From: Lachnospiraceae bacterium
GTDB taxonomy: Bacteria; Bacillota_A; Clostridia; Lachnospirales; Lachnospiraceae
DNA length: 13,555 nucleotides
Direction of reading: 5' to 3'
Assembly: GCA_003446335.1 (NCBI GenBank)
Contig: DMAZ01000208.1
Coordinates: 266 to 13,820 of the forward strand
Part shown: piece after piece, positions 6,688-13,195 of the stretch
Position numbering within the stretch: the first letter of the stretch is position 1
How the letters are laid out: each line of letters opens with the position of its first letter
Translations under genes and position numbers: made by a program
The notes under the pieces: generated by a model
The model's database searches: none
The model's input: the letters and a program-made list of their open reading frames with translations, nothing else
Told to the model about the DNA's origin: nothing

Positions 6688-7980
6688 ATGTCAATGGTAT
6701 TATTTTTTATCATCTTTTTCGCGCTTATCGCAATCGGCACTCCGATGGCCATTGTATTCGGCGGTATGAGTTTTCTTCCTGGTATGCTGAGCTCCGGTGT
6801 TCCGTATACAGTTGACGCGGCTGTCCGCAGTATGTTCTCATCCCTGAATTCCTTTACGATGCTGGCGGTGCCGCTCTTCATGCTCTCGGGCGTGATCATG
6901 GCCCGCGGCGGTATCTCAAAGAAACTGTTCGACTTCTTTGCTTATTTCATAGGTAATAAGACTGCCGGACTTCCCTGTGCAGTCGTTCTGACCTGCATGT
7001 TCTACGGAGCGATTTCAGGTTCCTCACCTGCTACTGTATCTGCAGTAGGCGCAATGTGTATTCCCTTCCTGACCGGATTGGGATACGACCTGATTTTCGC
7101 AACATCGATTGTAACGGTCGCCGGCGGACTTGGTGTTATTATACCGCCTTCCATCTCTTACATTGTCTATTCCGGCGCTTCCGATACATCACCTGCAGAT
7201 TTGTTCATAGCAGGTATTCTTCCCGGCGTTCTGATCGGTCTGTGTCTGTGTGTATGCTGCTATATTATCTGCAAGCGTAACGGTGAGGACAAAGCAGTAC
7301 TTCAGGCTAATTACGATGAACTGCACAAGAAAGGCTTCGGGGCTGTTTTGAAGGAGAGCGCTGCGGCCCTTCTGACTCCGGTCATTATCCTCGGTTCTAT
7401 TTACGGCGGTGTATGTTCACCGACAGAAGCCGCGGCTATATCTGTTGTTTATGCTTTGATCGTATCGCTTTTTGTCTACAAGACAATTTCCGTTAAGACT
7501 ATTCCGGAGATGTTCCTGGAAGGAGCCAAGTCCTACATCAATATCCTGTTTATCATCGCTTCGGCTACAGCTTTCGGAAGATGTCTGACGATCATGCAGT
7601 TCCCTCAGACGGTCTCGGCAGCTATTCTCGGAACATTTACCAGCAAGGTCGCTGTCATTCTGATCATGAATGTTATCATGCTGATCTTCGGTATGATTCT
7701 GGACAATATTCCGAACATTATGATTCTCACGCCGATTCTCTATCCGATCGCCACATCCATAGGGATGAGCCCGGTTCACTTTGGCATTATGATGACTTGC
7801 AACCTTGCAATCGGAATGGTCTCTCCGCCAATGGGAATCAACCTCTATGTTGCTTCCGGAATGACGAAGGTCCCGGTACTGAAGCTTGCAAAAGCATGTA
7901 TCCCGTTCCTTATTGCTTTCTTCATCGCCCTTATGCTCATTTCATTCGTACCGCAGTTTTCGCTCGCACTGCTCGGATGA
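6688..7980 (+). CDS. dctM: TRAP transporter large permease subunit (DctM)
   Basis: This is a 430-residue protein with about twelve membrane segments, the normal DctM length. It moves the substrate across the membrane with sodium. Family motifs include IAIGTPMAIVFGG near residues 11-23, GAISGSSPATVSAVGAMCIPFL around 110-131, GGLGVIIPPSISYIVYSG around 147-164, and the C-terminal half-repeat around DNIPNIMILTPILYPIA. The ribosome binding site AAGGAGG at 6673-6679 lies inside the end of dctQ, so the two genes are tightly coupled. Confidence 0.95.
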   Translation: MSMVLFFIIFFALIAIGTPMAIVFGGMSFLPGMLSSGVPYTVDAAVRSMFSSLNSFTMLAVPLFMLSGVIMARGGISKKLFDFFAYFIGNKTAGLPCAVVLTCMFYGAISGSSPATVSAVGAMCIPFLTGLGYDLIFATSIVTVAGGLGVIIPPSISYIVYSGASDTSPADLFIAGILPGVLIGLCLCVCCYIICKRNGEDKAVLQANYDELHKKGFGAVLKESAAALLTPVIILGSIYGGVCSPTEAAAISVVYALIVSLFVYKTISVKTIPEMFLEGAKSYINILFIIASATAFGRCLTIMQFPQTVSAAILGTFTSKVAVILIMNVIMLIFGMILDNIPNIMILTPILYPIATSIGMSPVHFGIMMTCNLAIGMVSPPMGINLYVASGMTKVPVLKLAKACIPFLIAFFIALMLISFVPQFSLALLG

Positions 7981-8021
7981 TAAAGACTTCACATGGGAAA
8001 GGTTCTTGATTTAGTTCTATC

Positions 8022-8049
8022 CAGGCACATGCCTGATAAAGATTTTTTT
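8022..8049 (+). promoter_or_regulatory. Small hairpin plus T-run before dctP
   Basis: CAGGCACATGCCTG (8022-8035) can form a short stem of 5-6 pairs. Seven T residues follow at 8043-8049, just before the dctP ribosome binding site (AAAGGAGG at 8051-8058). It is weaker than a normal terminator and its T-run is set back. It might cause partial termination or protect the dctP mRNA end, which would adjust binding-protein levels relative to the permease. Confidence 0.3.
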
Positions 8050-8066
8050 CAAAGGAGGATACTTAT

Positions 8067-9176
8067 ATGAAATTGAAAAAGGCAGCTGCACTTACACTGA
8101 CATCTATCATGGCAATTGGTCTCGCGGCATGCGGGGGAAGCGCTTCTTCGTCTGCAGCGTCGGACACAACGGCTGACAGCGGTGCGGCATCCGCTTCGGA
8201 GAGTGCGGCACAGGCTGCTCCTTCATCCGGTGATGCTGTGGAAATCGAGAATTCCTATACATGGAATGTAGCCATGAATGTAGCGGAGTCCACTCTGAAT
8301 TACAAGTTCTATGATGTATTCAAGAAAGATATTGAAGAGCGTTCCGGCGGCAAGATCACCTTGAACCTTTACCCGAACGGTCAGCTTGGCGGTGACGCGG
8401 AACAGCTGCAGGGACTGATGGACGGTTCTGTCGACTTCTCTACAACAATCACATCCGGTATGACATCTACGATTCCGGCTTATGGCGTATGGGATCTCCC
8501 TAACGCATTTTCCAATGTAGAAGCGCTCCGCGCGGTCGAGGAGAACCCTGATTTGATCAAGGCGCTTAATGAAGCGTCTGCCGAGAAGCACATTCACCTT
8601 ATGGGAGTTGCCGATGCAGGTTTCCGTGAGCTGACTTCCAATAAAGAAATCAAGAGTGTTGCAGATCTTTCAGGCCTGAAGATCCGCGTTATAGATAATC
8701 CTTATCATCAGGCTTACTGGACAGCACTCGGTGCCGCTACGACCACAATGGATTTCAATGAAGTGTATTCTTCCCTGCAGCAGAAAGTTATCGATGCAGA
8801 AGAAAATCCGTATATGAACATCACAGCCAACAAGTTCTATGAGGTCCAGCCTTATATTGTTGAGACAAATCATCTTGGTCATATTATGGTATTCACAATG
8901 AACCAGGATCTGTATGACAGCCTTCCGGATAATGTAAAGACACTGATTGATGAGTGTGCCGCAAATGCTCTTGAGGAGACACGCGCTGCCGCTGATGAGG
9001 CAATCGAAGGCTACAAGCAGACTATTGTAGATTATGGATGCACAATCGTTGAACTTGACGAGGCAGTCCTTACAGAGATGCAGGAGCTCGCTTCTCCGGT
9101 CTATGATCAGGTTCGTTCCGATCTCGGCGATGAGATGGTCGACACATTCCTTGCAGCTGCGGATGCTGCGAAATAA
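8067..9176 (+). CDS. dctP: TRAP transporter substrate-binding lipoprotein (DctP)
   Basis: This is a 369-residue binding protein. A signal peptide ends in the lipobox LAAC with Cys22 as the lipidation site. A Ser/Ala-rich linker runs to about residue 56 and tethers the binding domain outside the membrane. Family motifs are YPNGQLGGD (102-110), GFRELT (185-190), LKIRV (204-208) and DAEENPY (243-249). Arg187 and Arg207 sit 20 residues apart, as do the two carboxylate-binding arginines of SiaP (Arg127 and Arg147), so the ligand is probably an organic acid. The strong AAAGGAGG site eight bases before the ATG fits the high expression needed. Its stop codon overlaps the next start (TAATG). Confidence 0.95.
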   Translation: MKLKKAAALTLTSIMAIGLAACGGSASSSAASDTTADSGAASASESAAQAAPSSGDAVEIENSYTWNVAMNVAESTLNYKFYDVFKKDIEERSGGKITLNLYPNGQLGGDAEQLQGLMDGSVDFSTTITSGMTSTIPAYGVWDLPNAFSNVEALRAVEENPDLIKALNEASAEKHIHLMGVADAGFRELTSNKEIKSVADLSGLKIRVIDNPYHQAYWTALGAATTTMDFNEVYSSLQQKVIDAEENPYMNITANKFYEVQPYIVETNHLGHIMVFTMNQDLYDSLPDNVKTLIDECAANALEETRAAADEAIEGYKQTIVDYGCTIVELDEAVLTEMQELASPVYDQVRSDLGDEMVDTFLAAADAAK

Positions 9177-10306
9177 TGGGAAGCATTGTTATAAAAAACG
9201 GTCTGCTCTTTGAACCGACGAGCATGACTTTGAAGGCCGGAGATATAGCTGTATCCGAGGGCAGGATCGTCCAGGTGGCTGTGTCCCGGCCGGATATTGA
9301 AATCGACGCGGAAGGATGTATCGTGACTCCCGGTTTAATTGACTTCCATCTGCACTGTTACACACAGGGAACGGACGGAAGTAATGATCCGGATACATTC
9401 TGTCTGCCGAACGGTGTTACGACCTGTATTGATGCCGGTTCTGCCGGGAGTGCCAATTTCCCGGGGTTTTATAATGAAGTCATCGTACGATCGGTGACCC
9501 GGGTCCTTGCTCTTCTTCATGTTGCTCCGGAAGGTCTTACGACGGGCCTTCATGCTGAGAATCAAACTGTTAAAGACTGGGATCGATCTCGTATAAAACG
9601 GTTATTTGCCAGATACCCTCAGCTTGTCGGATTGAAAGTCCGGCAGGGACATAACGTGTGCGATCCTTACGGTCTGCATGATGAACCGCTCATTGAAGCG
9701 GTAAAGCTTGGCCGGGAACTGGGAAAAAAGGTTGTTGTTCATGTAAATGACCCGAATGTCGATTGCGGAACGATTGCTTCAGAACTCAGAGCGGGAGATG
9801 TTTACTGTCACATGTATGCCGGTTTTGAAGAAAATATCCTGAATGCGGACGGCAGCGTCAAAGATGCTGTGAAACGTGCCAGAGAGAGGGGGGTCCTGTT
9901 CGACTGCTGCAACGGGCGGGGAAATTTCCTGTTCTCTGTTGCAGAGCCCGCAATTAAGGACGGATTTATGCCGGATATTATAAGCAGTGACAATAATCCA
10001 CTGACAAATTATAAACAGCCGCTCATCTCTCTGCCCAGACTTCTTTCCAGATACCTGATGTTCGGGATGTCTCTTCAGGAAGTCCTGGCAGCATGTACAA
10101 TTACTCCTGCCAGATGGCTTGGGATGGAGGAACTTGCGACGCTGAGACCGGGGACGCCGGCAGATCTGGCGATATTCAAGCTGAAAGAAGGGAAGTACCT
10201 GCATAAGGACAGAACGGGTGCTGAGCGCTGGGGAAATCAGATGCTGGTTCCACAGATGACAATACGTGAAGGCGAGATTGTTTATTCTCAGACGGATTTC
10301 CAGTAA
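9176..10306 (+). CDS. Amidohydrolase-superfamily metallohydrolase (COG3964-like, dihydroorotase-related)
   Basis: This 376-residue cytoplasmic enzyme has the full amidohydrolase metal set. HLH (58-60) follows TPGLIDF. Lys154 in VGLKVRQG is the likely carboxylated lysine. His189 in VVHVND and His212 in YCHMYAG are metal ligands, and Asp272 in SSDNN is the catalytic aspartate. The N- and C-terminal beta-sandwich parts are present (IVIKNGLLFEP; RPGTPADLAIF). The CCNGRGNFLFS stretch (244-254) and the IISSDNN stretch match the COG3964 group, often misannotated as dihydroorotase; some members hydrolyse esters or amides such as acetyl-(R)-mandelate-type substrates. No pyrimidine genes are nearby. 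The start overlaps the dctP stop as TAATG with no own ribosome binding site, so translation is probably coupled. It likely hydrolyses the compound brought in by the TRAP system; the substrate is unknown. Confidence 0.88.
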   Translation: MGSIVIKNGLLFEPTSMTLKAGDIAVSEGRIVQVAVSRPDIEIDAEGCIVTPGLIDFHLHCYTQGTDGSNDPDTFCLPNGVTTCIDAGSAGSANFPGFYNEVIVRSVTRVLALLHVAPEGLTTGLHAENQTVKDWDRSRIKRLFARYPQLVGLKVRQGHNVCDPYGLHDEPLIEAVKLGRELGKKVVVHVNDPNVDCGTIASELRAGDVYCHMYAGFEENILNADGSVKDAVKRARERGVLFDCCNGRGNFLFSVAEPAIKDGFMPDIISSDNNPLTNYKQPLISLPRLLSRYLMFGMSLQEVLAACTITPARWLGMEELATLRPGTPADLAIFKLKEGKYLHKDRTGAERWGNQMLVPQMTIREGEIVYSQTDFQ

Positions 10307-10637
10307 TTTTGAACATCGGTTGAAACGCTTCTAACAGCAAGTGCTGAGAGAAATATATCTTCCTTTATATGAGACGGGGCTGTGTATTCATACAGCTCTG
10401 TCTCTTCTTTATTATTCAAGGACGCCCACAAAAAAGCAAAAAAGGGGCCCACGAAAAAAGTGTTGAAAAATTGGCCCTCCCCATCTCTTTTTACGTATAA
10501 GCTAATATATGGAATATATGAACGAAAAGAAGGAAAGCCCGTCACTCTTTTCACAAATCATTAACAAAAATCACACAAAAAGAATGAATTTATCATATAG
10601 AATCATCATCATTAAGAGATGACAAGGAGGTAATGAT
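10307..10637. other. 331-bp intergenic region with terminator and AT-rich leader
   Basis: The first part holds a short palindrome CAGCA-AG-TGCTG (10335-10346) and the operon terminator (10371-10416). The rest is rich in A and T and has A-runs on the plus strand. It has a possible multi-stem structure, GGGGCC (10444-10449) with GGCCCT (10473-10478) enclosing CAC-GAAAAAA-GTG (10450-10462), followed by CCCCATCTCTTTTT. It also has a 9-bp direct repeat AATATATGG/AATATATGA (10504-10521). The ribosome binding site of the next gene is AAGGAGG at 10624-10630. No promoter stands out. The long leader could carry regulation, but I cannot name an RNA family. Confidence 0.45.
10371..10416 (+). terminator. 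Intrinsic terminator of the TRAP-amidohydrolase operon
   Basis: GAGACGGGGCTGT (10371-10383) pairs with ACAGCTCTGTCTC (10392-10404) over 13 positions with two G-U pairs and an 8-nt loop. A T-rich tail TTCTTTATTATT follows (10405-10416). It lies about 65 bp after the amidohydrolase stop codon. Confidence 0.88.
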
Positions 10638-11114
10638 ATGAAGTCAGCTTACATTATTACAACACACAATCCCGATGAAGGTCTTGTGTCTTACGTTGAA
10701 TCTCTGCTTAGTGAGTGCGTATCCCAGATCCTGATTGTGAATGAGGCAAGCGACGATATGTATCAGCCGATTTATGATATGCTTGCCATGTATCCGGGAT
10801 GCACAGTCCTTTCCTATGAAGATCTTGAAGGAGAGGATGCATTTGCCAGGGCACTCGCATGGTGCGACGCACATTATTCAGCGTTTGGTTACACGGATGT
10901 AGTCAGAGTAGAATATGCAAATGAAGTACAGCGCGTTTCAGTTCTTGAGCGTGCGGCGAAAGAGGCTGCAAGACCTGCGAATGCAGGCAGAGAAAAGAGC
11001 ATGCGCCTGGAAGCTCTTCAGATGTACGATGCTGTGCTCGACAAAATCGGGGAATACCATGAAGTCTTGAAAGTCTGGAAACCTGTTCGTCCGCAGAAAG
11101 CAGCGATGGCCTGA
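10638..11114 (+). CDS. Truncated glycosyltransferase family 2-like protein, no DxD
   Basis: This is a 158-residue soluble protein. The N-terminus AYIITTHNPDEGLVSYVESL (4-23) followed by QILIVNEASDDMYQPIYDML (30-49) matches the start of GT-A/family 2 glycosyltransferases, which normally read like a T-Y-N-P opening followed by IIVVDDGS. GEDAFARALAWC (65-76) matches the usual G-x-A-x-A-L helix. Where a working enzyme would have a DxD metal site (after YTDVV at 85-89), this protein has RVEYANEVQ. It then leaves the family pattern for a charged, helical tail (about 100-158). So only the nucleotide-binding half is kept and catalysis looks unlikely. The strong AAGGAGG seven bases before the ATG, the clean frame and flanking terminators suggest a real, separately transcribed gene, not debris. 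It may be a regulatory or binding pseudo-enzyme; its role is unknown. Confidence 0.7.
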   Translation: MKSAYIITTHNPDEGLVSYVESLLSECVSQILIVNEASDDMYQPIYDMLAMYPGCTVLSYEDLEGEDAFARALAWCDAHYSAFGYTDVVRVEYANEVQRVSVLERAAKEAARPANAGREKSMRLEALQMYDAVLDKIGEYHEVLKVWKPVRPQKAAMA

Positions 11115-11195
11115 TACGGTATATATGCCGGATTTCCGACCGGAGTGAGACAGGTATCGGCAGGTTGACCTGTAAAACAGCAAAAAAACTCATAT

Positions 11196-11242
11196 AAACC
11201 GCCATATTCAGTTCCTGAACAGGAATGGATATGGCGGTTTTT
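11196..11242 (+). terminator. Strong intrinsic terminator before the MFS gene
   Basis: AAACCGCCATAT (11196-11207) pairs perfectly with ATATGGCGGTTT (11229-11240). The stem continues through TCA/TGG and TTCCTG (11212-11217) with CAGGAA (11220-11225), leaving a tiny loop. It ends in TTTTT (11238-11242). Because A-runs precede it, it could also act on the minus strand. It separates the glycosyltransferase-like gene from the MFS gene and rules out a much earlier MFS start. Confidence 0.88.
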
Positions 11243-11326
11243 ATGCTTGATTTTGCTTTCACTGTGGTTTACTGTGAAGGAAGCAAGAGTATCTGTAAAC
11301 AGCAGTATAAGACAGCAGGGGGAAAC

Positions 11327-12715
11327 ATGAAACTAAACGTGGGACAGACGATCCGAGTCGGATTTGCCTTTTTATCGATCTGTGCATTCTGGCAGATGTA
11401 CAATAACATTGTACCTCTGCTCCTGACGAATACCTTTCATCTGGAGGAGACATACTCGGGAGCGATCATGGCTATGGATAATGTTCTGGCCCTGTTCCTG
11501 CTGCCTTTATTCGGCATGCTGTCAGACCGCTGCCGTCATCCGCTCGGGCGCCGCATGCCTTTTATTAAGTACGGGACGATCGCTGCCGTCATAATTATGA
11601 TGTTCATACCGATTATTGATAATATCTATGCCGTAAGGCCGGCGCACTGGCTGCTCATTGCCTTCATAGCCGTCCTGGGAATTCTGCTGGTCACTATGGG
11701 AACGTACAGAAGCCCGGCGGTAGCTCTGATGCCGGATGTGACCCCGAAACCGCTGCGCAGCAAGGCCAATGCCATTATCAACCTGATGGGAGCTGTCGGC
11801 GGAATTATCTATCTGATCGTTGCAGCCGTGCTTTATTCACAGAGCCGTACCGAAGGGCTCTCCCATGTGAATTATCTTCCGCTTTTTATAGTGGTAGGGG
11901 CTATTATGATCATCTCCATGCTCATAGTTCTCTTTACGGTCAATGAGCCGGATCTTGTTGCCAGGGCAGAGGCATACGAAAAGCAGGAAGAAGGAACTGC
12001 GGAGGAAGATTTCGGCGGGACTGAGAGAACGGGAATGTCAGATTCTGAGGAATCCGGAGCGGATGGAGAAACAATGACAGGAACAGGCTCCCTCTCAGGA
12101 CCGGTCAGGAAGAGCCTCGTCTTCCTTCTGGCGTCCGTCGCTTTCTGGTTCATCTCCTATAATGCCGTTGAAACCTGGTTCACGACCTATGCCGGCAGGA
12201 TGTGGAATATGTCTCTGGGCAGCGCGTCTCTGTGCCTGACGATCGCGACGGTGGGAGCGATCCTGACTTACATACCTTCCGGAAATATTGCATCCAGGGT
12301 CGGTCGGAAGAAAACGATCCTGGGAGGAGTGGCGATCATGATGGGGGCGTTCGCAGCCTCCTTTGCCGCAACAATGATGCTTGATTCTTTCCACCCTGCT
12401 CTCTATGTGATATTTGCCATGATCGGCATCGGCTGGGCGGCGATCAACACGAACAGTTTTCCGATGGTCGTAGAGATGTGCAAGGGGAGGGATGTCGGAA
12501 AATTCACAGGAATGTATTACACATTCAGTATGGCCGCACAGATCGTGACGCCTATTGTTGCGGGCTGGGTCATGAATCATGTCAGTTATAATATGCTTTT
12601 TCCGTATTCCTTCATCACGATCACCATTGCTTTTGTCACGATGCATTTCGTGAAGCACGGAGACTCGAAGGTGATCGAAAAAAGAGGATTGGAAGCTTTT
12701 GACGTGGATGATTGA
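11327..12715 (+). CDS. MFS transporter, sugar-type (GPH/SLC45-like)
   Basis: This is a 462-residue major facilitator with six membrane segments (about 10-205), a hydrophilic acidic loop (206-260, rich in Glu, Gly, Ser and Thr) and six more (262-442). Motif A appears as GMLSDRCRHPLGRRMPFI (63-80) and its second-half copy as GNIASRVGRKKT (319-330). The opening FAFLSICAFWQMYNNIVPLLL (13-33) and the DRCRHPLGRR loop resemble the cation-sugar symporters of the GPH/sucrose-SLC45 type, so a sugar or glycoside is the likely cargo. The frame is open from 11225, but that stretch includes the terminator hairpin. The ATG at 11327, preceded by AGGGGGA, gives a normal N-terminus. No sugar-metabolism gene is adjacent, and no terminator is visible before the copper promoter. 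Confidence 0.88.
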   Translation: MKLNVGQTIRVGFAFLSICAFWQMYNNIVPLLLTNTFHLEETYSGAIMAMDNVLALFLLPLFGMLSDRCRHPLGRRMPFIKYGTIAAVIIMMFIPIIDNIYAVRPAHWLLIAFIAVLGILLVTMGTYRSPAVALMPDVTPKPLRSKANAIINLMGAVGGIIYLIVAAVLYSQSRTEGLSHVNYLPLFIVVGAIMIISMLIVLFTVNEPDLVARAEAYEKQEEGTAEEDFGGTERTGMSDSEESGADGETMTGTGSLSGPVRKSLVFLLASVAFWFISYNAVETWFTTYAGRMWNMSLGSASLCLTIATVGAILTYIPSGNIASRVGRKKTILGGVAIMMGAFAASFAATMMLDSFHPALYVIFAMIGIGWAAINTNSFPMVVEMCKGRDVGKFTGMYYTFSMAAQIVTPIVAGWVMNHVSYNMLFPYSFITITIAFVTMHFVKHGDSKVIEKRGLEAFDVDD

Positions 12716-12747
12716 GAAAAACAGGGAGTAGTACAACGGAAAATCAC

Positions 12748-12775
12748 TTGACAATATACCGTGAGGGGGTATACT
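12748..12775 (+). promoter_or_regulatory. csoR-copA promoter
   Basis: A perfect -35 TTGACA (12748-12753) and TATACT (12770-12775, 5 of 6) are separated by 16 bases. Transcription would start near 12782. The strong boxes fit a promoter held off by a repressor; a CsoR-type operator fills the space between and over the -10 box. Confidence 0.85.
12755..12773. promoter_or_regulatory. CsoR operator 1
   Basis: TATACCGTGAGGGGGTATA has TATACC/GGTATA arms around a G-rich centre, the G-tract pseudo-palindrome known for copper-sensing CsoR repressors. It covers the -10 box and spacer of the promoter, so binding should block RNA polymerase. Confidence 0.82.
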
Positions 12776-12788
12776 GTTCCATAGAAGG

Positions 12789-12805
12789 ATACCCAGAGGG
12801 GGTAT
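12789..12805. promoter_or_regulatory. CsoR operator 2
   Basis: ATACCCAGAGGGGGTAT matches the core of operator 1 (ATACCGTGAGGGGGTAT) at 15 of 17 positions. The two cores start 33 bp apart, about three helical turns, so two CsoR tetramers could bind on the same face. It lies just after the predicted transcription start. Confidence 0.8.
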
Positions 12806-12830
12806 GAAAACAAATGTAGAGGAGAGCGCC

Positions 12831-13184
12831 ATGTCTGAAGAGATGAACAGAACAGATGTGACCGAAATCGACGAGAACGAAACAGAAGTGAGCGGATGCT
12901 GCAGCGGAAAAAAGAAAGTCAGGTCCGTGAAAGAGCAGAAAGATCTCATGAATCGTCTCAACAGGATTGAAGGACAGATCCGGGGAATTAAGGGCATGCT
13001 TGAGAAGGATGCCTACTGCATCGATATTTTGAATCAGGTGTCGGCCGCGAATTGTGCGCTCAACAGTTTTTCGAAAGTGATGCTGGCCAGTCATATCAAG
13101 TCCTGTGTGGCAGAAGATGTCAGAGAAGGCAATGAAGAAAAACTGGATGAACTGGTCAGAACACTTCAGAAACTGATGAAGTGA
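12831..13184 (+). CDS. csoR: CsoR-type copper-sensing transcriptional repressor
   Basis: This is a 117-residue all-helical repressor of the CsoR/DUF156 family. The core runs from LMNRLNRIEGQIRGIKGMLE (39-58) to the end. The copper ligands are Cys63, His88 and Cys92, spaced 25 and 4 residues as in known CsoR proteins, with the second-shell Tyr62 and Glu107 also in place. Copper(I) binding should release it from the two operators upstream. It has an acidic N-terminal extension of about 30 residues with a Cys23-Cys24 pair, which is not part of the usual copper site. The start at 12831 is preferred because GAGGAG at 12819-12824 sits six bases before it; an ATG at 12804 in the same frame lies inside operator 2. 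copA begins 11 bp after the stop, so it controls its own operon. Confidence 0.93.
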   Translation: MSEEMNRTDVTEIDENETEVSGCCSGKKKVRSVKEQKDLMNRLNRIEGQIRGIKGMLEKDAYCIDILNQVSAANCALNSFSKVMLASHIKSCVAEDVREGNEEKLDELVRTLQKLMK

Positions 13185-13195
13185 GGTGATGCGAT

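Noticed and set aside
9176..10306. Dihydroorotase of pyrimidine synthesis
   Set aside because: The amidohydrolase fits COG3964 better, no pyr genes are near, and it is coupled to a TRAP transporter.
10321..10334. Catabolite-response-like sequence TGAAACGCTTCTAA
   Set aside because: It is one base short of the consensus centre and lies after the operon, just before its terminator, so control from here is unlikely.
10382..10564. 60-codon open frame in the intergenic region
   Set aside because: It starts inside the terminator stem, has no ribosome binding site and encodes a Lys-rich low-complexity peptide from A-runs.
11225..11326. Upstream in-frame start for the MFS protein
   Set aside because: The stretch begins inside the terminator hairpin; the ATG at 11327 has a ribosome binding site and gives the normal N-terminus.
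12095..12997. 300-codon antisense open frame across the MFS end and csoR
   Set aside because: It crosses the csoR promoter and two confident plus-strand genes, and its translation is low-complexity Ser/Phe- then Arg/His-rich, typical of a shadow frame.
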